Shown here: positions 57,701-64,000 of the stretch, one piece after another
Layout: each line of letters opens with the position of its first letter
Position numbering within the stretch: the stretch's first letter is position 1
NCBI RefSeq assembly: GCF_910592395.1
Contig: NC_088316.1
Location: forward strand, 13,082,001 to 13,146,000
Origin: Lineus longissimus
Taxonomy: Eukaryota > Nemertea > Pilidiophora > Heteronemertea > Lineidae
DNA: 64,000 nt
Reading direction: 5' to 3'
Made by a program: the position numbers and the translations under genes
Notes under the pieces: model-generated
Databases searched by the model: none
What the model was told of the DNA's origin: nothing
Seen by the model: the letters and a program-made list of their open reading frames with translations, nothing else

Positions 57701-60700
57701 AATTGCAAAGAAGGCTAGATGCAGAGCACTAAGAGTTGACCTGGTCTATCCTCACTATTGTTAAGTTACGGAAGGAATAGTTCTGCAGTTCTTTAGATAG
57801 ATATATCTCGCTAGTTATAGTCGCTTCCTAGTTATAGCACCATACAAATAGTGTGCAACTACGTGTATTTTCAGTTCCAGAAAATTAGATCGGTATCCTA
57901 TGGCAATTTCAGTATTACGCTTCTTTATGATACAAAACTTCTGCCGTAGTGTTGTCTCAGATGGTACGTTTTGTGGTATGAAATATTCTTATCCAGTTTC
58001 ACCCCGCAGCCTCTTAACTAAAACAAATAATTTGCTGCTCTCATGCGACGGATAAGCAAGATCTCATTTTACGGATGAAATTTCTCCAATGTATCAACTT
58101 TATTTTCACAGTTTCCATGGTAACCGTCAAAAATCCAATTGAAATTGAGAAAATATGCTGAAATTTCCCCACCCAAGCTTTATTCAGATGGTGTATAGTT
58201 TCTTGACTTTAGGAAATCCATAGTCATCTTGCGAAGAATATTACCATTACCGCCCGTGGGAATTGTAACTCAGTTCAAGATTTGATGTATTTATTAATGT
58301 TAAAGGTGTCAAATGCATTGTGAGAGTTTAAGAGCTGCACGTGAAAGCACTAAGCAGCGCATTTTGGCTGAAATTTAAAATTGGTCTCGCTCCCTTGCTG
58401 TGATTATCGCGATTGCCATGTGCAGAACACGGGGTCCCCAGGAACTGGAAGCGAGACTCGTTTCTTAGGTGTCTTTGACATAGAACTGGTTCAGGCCGGA
58501 TCAGAAAAAGATATAAGATGGTTACATATAATGACTTTTAAAGGCCGCCCTTGAGTGTGTTGCAGGCTTCAGATACAGAAAAACCTCTCGATGACACCCT
58601 CGGAACTGCTGTCCTCAAAAGATAGGTGTCCTACACGTGGCAAATTGTATAGAATGACCAGGCTATGTGGGTCGACTTCTTTTCCATTTAACCGTTGTTG
58701 TTGTCGCCAGTGGCAGGACGCTTGCCTTATCGCCTGAAAAACTTTATCAGCTGCAACGATTTGTTCAGCTATCTATCATAAATAAAGGTTTTTCAGTGCT
58801 GCATCTTGTTAATTGAGTTCGATATATTGAAATCGGGTCTGTACTTTAGCCAAAGGTTCGTATAGGGTGACGGTTATCAGCCAGGGTAAAAAGCGAACTC
58901 TCCAAGCGTTATCGATCGTCGAACCGGTTTGCCGGAGACACATTTGTTTTTTTCCATCAACCTGTTTCCCCATTTCCGCTCAACCTCACCAGGAGTGATT
59001 CATTTTTTACCGTATTTGCCGCAAAAGAAACTTGTGCGGTTACTGGTCTGACAGAATCTTATGCTGACGGTATCAGATGCAGTATTCATGATGATTGATT
59101 TTAACAAGTTTCGCAAGCTTCGCTTTTTAGCGTTTTTGGCATGTAGCGCATTTCGGGTGCATGTTATATCAACGTGACCTGACTTTGATCTTGTTTCCCG
59201 AGAAGATGCCATCACACGTAAATCTGACTCCGTGATATTCTGCCAGTCCATTCCTGATGTTCGAAAATTAATGGATACTGGTCTGGGTCTCGGACAGTCA
59301 GAATACATTTCGAACCTTCTGTGGTTCCTGTAGATAGGTTTCTGCTAAAGCACCGTGCACGGGTTGGTCGGTGATCTTGAAGAGTTTGGTGGGGAGGAGA
59401 GCATGGTGTAGTCGCGTGCTGCATGACATTTGGTGGCCGGAAGCGGGGCGCCCGATGCTGAAGCCTTGTGTCACTGTTGGGAATTCGAAACCATGATTAG
59501 CAGCGACTACACATTTCAGTACCGTTTGCACTTGTTGGAATGCAGTCTGTCTCAGCCCGGCTAGATATCATGTAAAGTGTGCATAACATCGTATCCTACA
59601 TACTAGTATATGAAATGTACATGTAACTGAAGTAAACTTAGGATGCATGTAACTGCATGAAATCCAAAGCAGAAACAAGAATGCGCGCACGAGTCACCCA
59701 GAACATGTCCGGATTCCAACACACTGGCATGCACTGCACTGTCAGTTCCTCCCACCTCAAAGAAAATGTTTGTTCCTTGCCATCAAAACATTACTTGGGA
59801 CGAAAGGGTACAGTTACAGTACATTGATGGCCAACATCATTTACATTCTTTCAGTTCATTCTCGTTAATCCATCGACGCTCGCCATGTTTGTAGTCATTG
59901 AGGAAATTCACGGAATTGAAACATTCCATCGGTATTGCAAGAGTACCTTTCAGTGTCGTCTCTGTTGTTATTTACACCTTTGATGAGTAACCTTCGCACA
60001 ATGAGGAGTAACTGCTAAACTTTCTCGGTGTTTATAATTGTAAGTATTTCCCGCCGGCAAATCCATCTTGTCGAGATGTAGGTCCGGATTCCACTTCGTT
60101 TTTTTAGAAGAACCTGTCAGACTTGTCGAAGCAGTATTCGCACTGGTCTACTTCATTTTCCTTCATTTCCGTTGCCCTTTTCGGTTTTTGCTCATCGACC
60201 ACTCTGAATGGTGTTTCGTGGGTGTCGATGACACCAAAATTTACCCCGATGACCCTTTGATAAGACTGCAGAAAAACAATAGGAATTTATTAGTGAACGA
60301 TTATACTCCGCTTCCGTAAATTTCTCAAGACCAAGGATACGATACCTCGTCACACAGTGCACTTTCTTTAATGAATTCAGATTAAACAACAGACCAACAA
60401 TTTAAATTGAAAACGCGTTGACTCTTGGTTCAAAACACCTGTTGTTTACAAAACAACGCTTAGCAGACGATTCTAAGAATCGCAAGGTAACAACATGGAT
60501 AAGTTGAATGCTTGTGGTTAGACAAGAATTGTCTAGTCATATTTCAATGCCTGGAGCTGTAATTCCATGTGATTGTTTGTATGTACCTTGAACTTAAACT
60601 CTTATCTATGGGCATTTTTGGAATTCAAAGTAAAGTGCATCTTCATCTTAAAGTTCAATAAACTTTAGTCAATAAATACCATAAAAATGTTTTGAAAACA

Positions 60701-61552
60701 TTTTGAAAACATTTTGCTGCAGTGAAATGCTATGGAGATACCTATCTGGGCCCAGTTGCTCAGTCGGCGTTAGCAGTAACGTTGGCGTTATGTCCAAACG
60801 CTACTACTATTACTAAGCTTACTATTGAGATAACGCTCTTGCGTTCCCTATTGGCATTTGAACAATTTCGCCCAGTTCTGGGAATTTTGATGAGCAACCA
60901 CCAGCAGGCAACCAAACGAATTTCTCTGTCGCTTCCTTTAACCTAATTGAAGGCCTGTTTGACATAAAGAAGCTACACTTCAATCATCGTTATCGCCAAG
61001 GTTTTTTTTGCATCTTATCGAGAGTTGTCCCGGCTACAATCTAAGGGAGTACATATAAGACTATAAGGTTCAGAATGGCCTGCTATGAGCTCAACACTCC
61101 GAGAACCCTGAACTACATGCACCTGCACCCAATCCATAAATCTGATAGCGAATATTCCTGGTTATGCCGCGTCGACATAATCTAAATCGTTGTCTCTGCT
61201 GATGAAATTAATTGAAAAGTGCATTTGTTACATATCCTTTGTTCATTTACTAATGTAATCGACGTAGTATTTACAAATGCACAGCAGCATGCACGCACCA
61301 TCCTCATCAGTAAACGAACTCTCGTATAAACCAATATTGGCATCATTAGGGGTTGTCATGCAAGAATCTAGACCACTGGACATCTAATTAGGATTCTAAA
61401 GGTTGAGCTAGTAATTTTGGACTAATCATACTGATTGCAATCTGGATATGGCATATTCTTTGAAATGTCCTCACACTTCAACGACTTTCTTCCCTTGGGT
61501 GCAGAGACGACACCGCCATTCACGAGGTCGGATAGAACCAACTATCAATTAG
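48718..61552 (+). CDS. Tentative gene: four phase-compatible exons with long introns
   Basis: Candidate exons: 48718-48798 (starts ATG, 27 codons, donor AAG|GTAAGTGA), 50819-50932 (after ATATCTCAG, 38 codons, donor AAAG|GTAAGT), 55971-56181 (after ATCAATCAG, donor ACAG|GTAAGG, phase 1) and 61505-61552 (after a pyrimidine tract ending GGGTGCAG, phase 1 to 1, donor TTAG|GTGAGC). Phases are compatible in order. Translated pieces include YTLLTAHGRQRALELGRRQW, MTRLFSAESTTSSMS and TTPPFTRSDRTNYQL, which look protein-like but match no family I recognise. A last exon might start at 61830. Intermediate exons may be missed, and any one could be chance. Confidence 0.3.
50079..50213. mobile_element. Related copy of the 38649-38825 MITE
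   Basis: It shares GAGTGTTTCC, CTCATTGTTTGGGAACGCT, TTTCTGTGT, TTGAAAAGTCATG and a closing AACACTGAAA with the element at 38649. No coding capacity. Confidence 0.75.
51253..51735. repeat. Three spaced copies of a CCGCAACACGCCC motif
   Basis: TTTATCCGCGCCACGCCCAG (51255), TTTTTATCCGCAACACGCCC (51471) and TTTTTCCCGCAACGTGCCC (51690) lie about 217 bp apart. The last two continue with CACTCCGAAACAA. This is probably a degraded tandem repeat of about 220 bp. Confidence 0.55.
52872..52994. mobile_element. Terminal-inverted-repeat MITE
   Basis: The left end CTACAGGGTGGCCCAGAATT is matched by the inverse of the right end, AATTCTGGGCCATCCTGTAG. The interior has two nested GTCTATTGTCC motifs. The element is about 123 bp with no coding capacity. 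Confidence 0.85.
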
Positions 61553-64000
61553 GTGAGCATCTTTTTTTTAGATTATGGTATTTTAGTTGGACTTGTAACA
61601 CTCTGTGGGATATTGCCAGAGTTCAGTCCGAATAATCTCGTGAAATATCTTCTTGGAAATAATACGTTCAGATGACAGTTTATCAGTTGACGCGTTTTTG
61701 CATTAAAGTTTGCAGATATTTTCTTAAATCGCGGATTTTCACATCACATTCAGGCCGTTTTTTACTCAAAATATAGGTGGAGATTACCTACTAGTAATAT
61801 TCCTCTTTCTTAGCTGCAACTGACAACAGGCGAGACACCTGAATGTCAACAGAAACATCACGTGACCGCCGCCATTGCAATCCGCTTTTCGCGACATTGT
61901 TGATACGGAAGATGACATTATGTTCAGTTGAATGCTGGCTCTAAGGTTGCTTATTCCCCGTGATCTTCACAGTGATTGGAAAGAAGATGAAGGTGGAATT
62001 ATTGAGAGATCTTTAGAGCCTGTCATTTTGTGTCAAAAGAATCCATTACTGCGCGCAGAAAGTTTTTTGAAAAGTCACTTCTGTTACTGCTGAGTCATCG
62101 ATCTTCGCTTTTCACTGAATTCATTGTGGTACGGGAAGGAAAGATGTGCTGTCAGGTACAATTAACTAATATGTTTGACTTACATCCAAAAGGAATGAAA
62201 TATATAGTTACATGTAGTGTCAGTTATAAGCAAGAAGAAGAACAACAATTTGTGTGATCGGGTCGTTCGGGGCTTAAAGAAGCCAATAGGGCATCCATCC
62301 TAGGACCTTTATAAGAAACAACTTTCATTACAAGCAATAATTTCCTCTGCTTAATGAGAGAGCTGGATGTATCGTAACAATACGGACTCCCCCAGTAGAG
62401 TGAAATGGCCTCACCTTCATGTAACAGGTGCGAATGTCTACAAGTTGCCTAACGCCTTTGCCACAACAAGCGATATTTCGAAAGCGGCTGAAGTAACTGT
62501 ATATTCGTTTACGAGAGTTACTGAGTGTTGCAATACACGTCCAATAATCAGCCTTATATAGAAAATATCAAAAGGTAGTGAAAAGATTATCTCGTCCGGT
62601 TTCGAGGCTGACATATACGATTCTACTCGACAGCGCTCGATCCAGATGTGTCATTGGCTCGTGCAGTTGATATGCCTACCAGTCCATTCGTGAATGTTGT
62701 CCGCATCGTTTTGGGCGCGATATAGAGCGCCAAGTACTGGTCAGATGTCTTGGTTTTTATTGATCAACTACAGTGCTACATCGCTCGATACCTCGGCTTG
62801 CCAAAAGCATATGGTTCCGACCAAGAGTGCGTCATTACTTTACTTACAATGCATCAGGTGGTCTGATGCACGCACAATCCTATAATATTTGACAAATCAC
62901 CCTACTCCTTCCCAACACAAAAACCAATGGATATTTTCCCGTGCGAATAGTCCGTTTGGACACGTTTGTGTCATCAGAAAAAGTATGGAATGACGCTGAC
63001 GTTGGTGTGACTGCATTCCCCTGAGCATTAGCGGCAAAACAGTATATCTGATTACTTCCAAGCCTAAGGAAAAAAGCCAGAAAATGGGCGGAGTAGCGCA
63101 CTTACTTCGATGTTCATTGGAGACGGCCTGATTGTCAATACAACGTGTAAGGCATCCGTTCGCCTCACTTGGAAACTATTGTGTAATTTCCCATTTGCTG
63201 AGTGGCAAAAAGGCTTCTGTGTCGATTCATGGCAATTATGGACAAATAGACTACAGTTTACACCAAATAGCAGTGAAAGTAAGCATAAGTGGACAGCATA
63301 AATCCGCCAACGATACCATTTTGCAGTTTTTATCCAGCGGCAAACGTCGAAGGAGGCTAATAGGGGCAACGGAAACAAGGGGATAAAAGGTTTTATTCGG
63401 AGCGATCCATCGCAGTTATTGACCAATAGAATAGTTTGTACCAAACCGCATTGGGAAAAATAATGATCGTGGCAAAGACATCTGAATTGGTCCCTGCTTT
63501 GGTGCCCGGCTTTAATCGACCTGTCATCACCAGGCAGTCATTTCTTTGGGGTGATCGTATGGCCGAAGGGCTTTTGCAGAGGACGCAAACATGTCTTGGA
63601 TTGCAGGCTCTGAAGATATCAAAATTTGTCAGCGAGTGAATCCCAATGGCGTATACTAAAAAGAGCTATGTGTGGTCCCGTTAGATCTGCATTTCCTAGT
63701 ACTAGAAATAACGTTTAATCGAATCGAAGTTGCAAGCACGTGCGTGTACTTGTAGCAATGATGGATAGTGCTTAACCATTGAGACCATGATCTATCCTGC
63801 AATTAGCTAGACTGTTAGAAATCAATCGAAATATGTACCATCAGCACCACAGTACATGGTATCTCTTGCGTCAATAAATTACCTAGGCAAGATAAGAGGA
63901 TTGGATTGCTTGTCGAAGGGGATTTTTGGTGAGCATTGGAAAGAATCGATATTTTTGCCCAGAATAGGATTATTCGGTGAAGCTGAAGTAGTGATTATAT

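Larger units (their letters stand above)
46510..64000. other. Gene-poor right arm
   Basis: No gene of known family is found. Besides the tentative exon chain listed separately, it holds small repeats: hairpins at 46868, a repeat pair GTTTCGTGGG (47378-47436 and 60211-60288), a MITE copy at 50079-50213, a spaced repeat series at 51253-51735, a terminal-repeat element at 52872-52994 and a GGCCCAGTTGCTCAG element near 60748. Other stretches show nothing I can support. Confidence 0.45.

Overview
This window is animal nuclear DNA, most likely from a marine invertebrate. Genes are broken by many GT-AG introns. There is a truncated LINE, many short inverted-repeat transposons, satellite-like arrays and a eukaryotic tRNA with A and B boxes. 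The recognisable proteins are metazoan: a BLTP1 N-terminus, a Methuselah/secretin-type GPCR, an AVT3/SLC36-like amino acid carrier and a TMEM272-like protein. Short ACATGTA-type runs recur throughout. I cannot name the phylum from this alone; a lophotrochozoan or basal deuterostome would fit. All splice junctions below were read by eye and checked for reading phase only.

Layout. 329-4936 (-): nine exons of the 5' end of BLTP1, running off the left edge. 7048-10517 (+): a two-exon family B GPCR, head to head with BLTP1. 10518-16033: mostly repeats. 16034-26697 (-): a complete 13-exon amino acid transporter (458 aa). Its introns hold an array of about 76 bp units, a pair of terminal-inverted-repeat elements and an 818 bp fold-back element. 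27290-29642 (-): a LINE fragment with an intact reverse transcriptase. 30244-32905 (-): a complete six-exon TMEM272-like gene (228 aa). 33190-33560: a second fold-back element. 33.8-34.1 kb: promoter-like sequence. 35858-42676 (+): a clean eight-exon gene for an unrecognised 426-aa protein with repeated T-T-Y-x-x-E-F motifs, resembling axonemal microtubule-associated proteins. A tRNA-Ser(TGA) gene lies in its intron 4. 44395-46509 (+): a single-exon, disordered, Ser/Thr-rich 704-aa protein. 46.5-64 kb: gene-poor, with four weakly supported, phase-compatible exons (48.7-61.6 kb) and several small inverted-repeat elements.

How parts relate. There is no operon-like logic. RFX X-box-like half-sites lie at 33984, 35714, 43244 and 44043, close to the two uncharacterised plus-strand genes. 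This makes a ciliary role for that neighbourhood a reasonable but unproven idea. The most unusual features are structural: fold-back elements whose arms are tandem arrays, repeats that repeatedly abut splice donors, and a tandem duplication that copied a splice donor and preserves the empty site of a small transposon.
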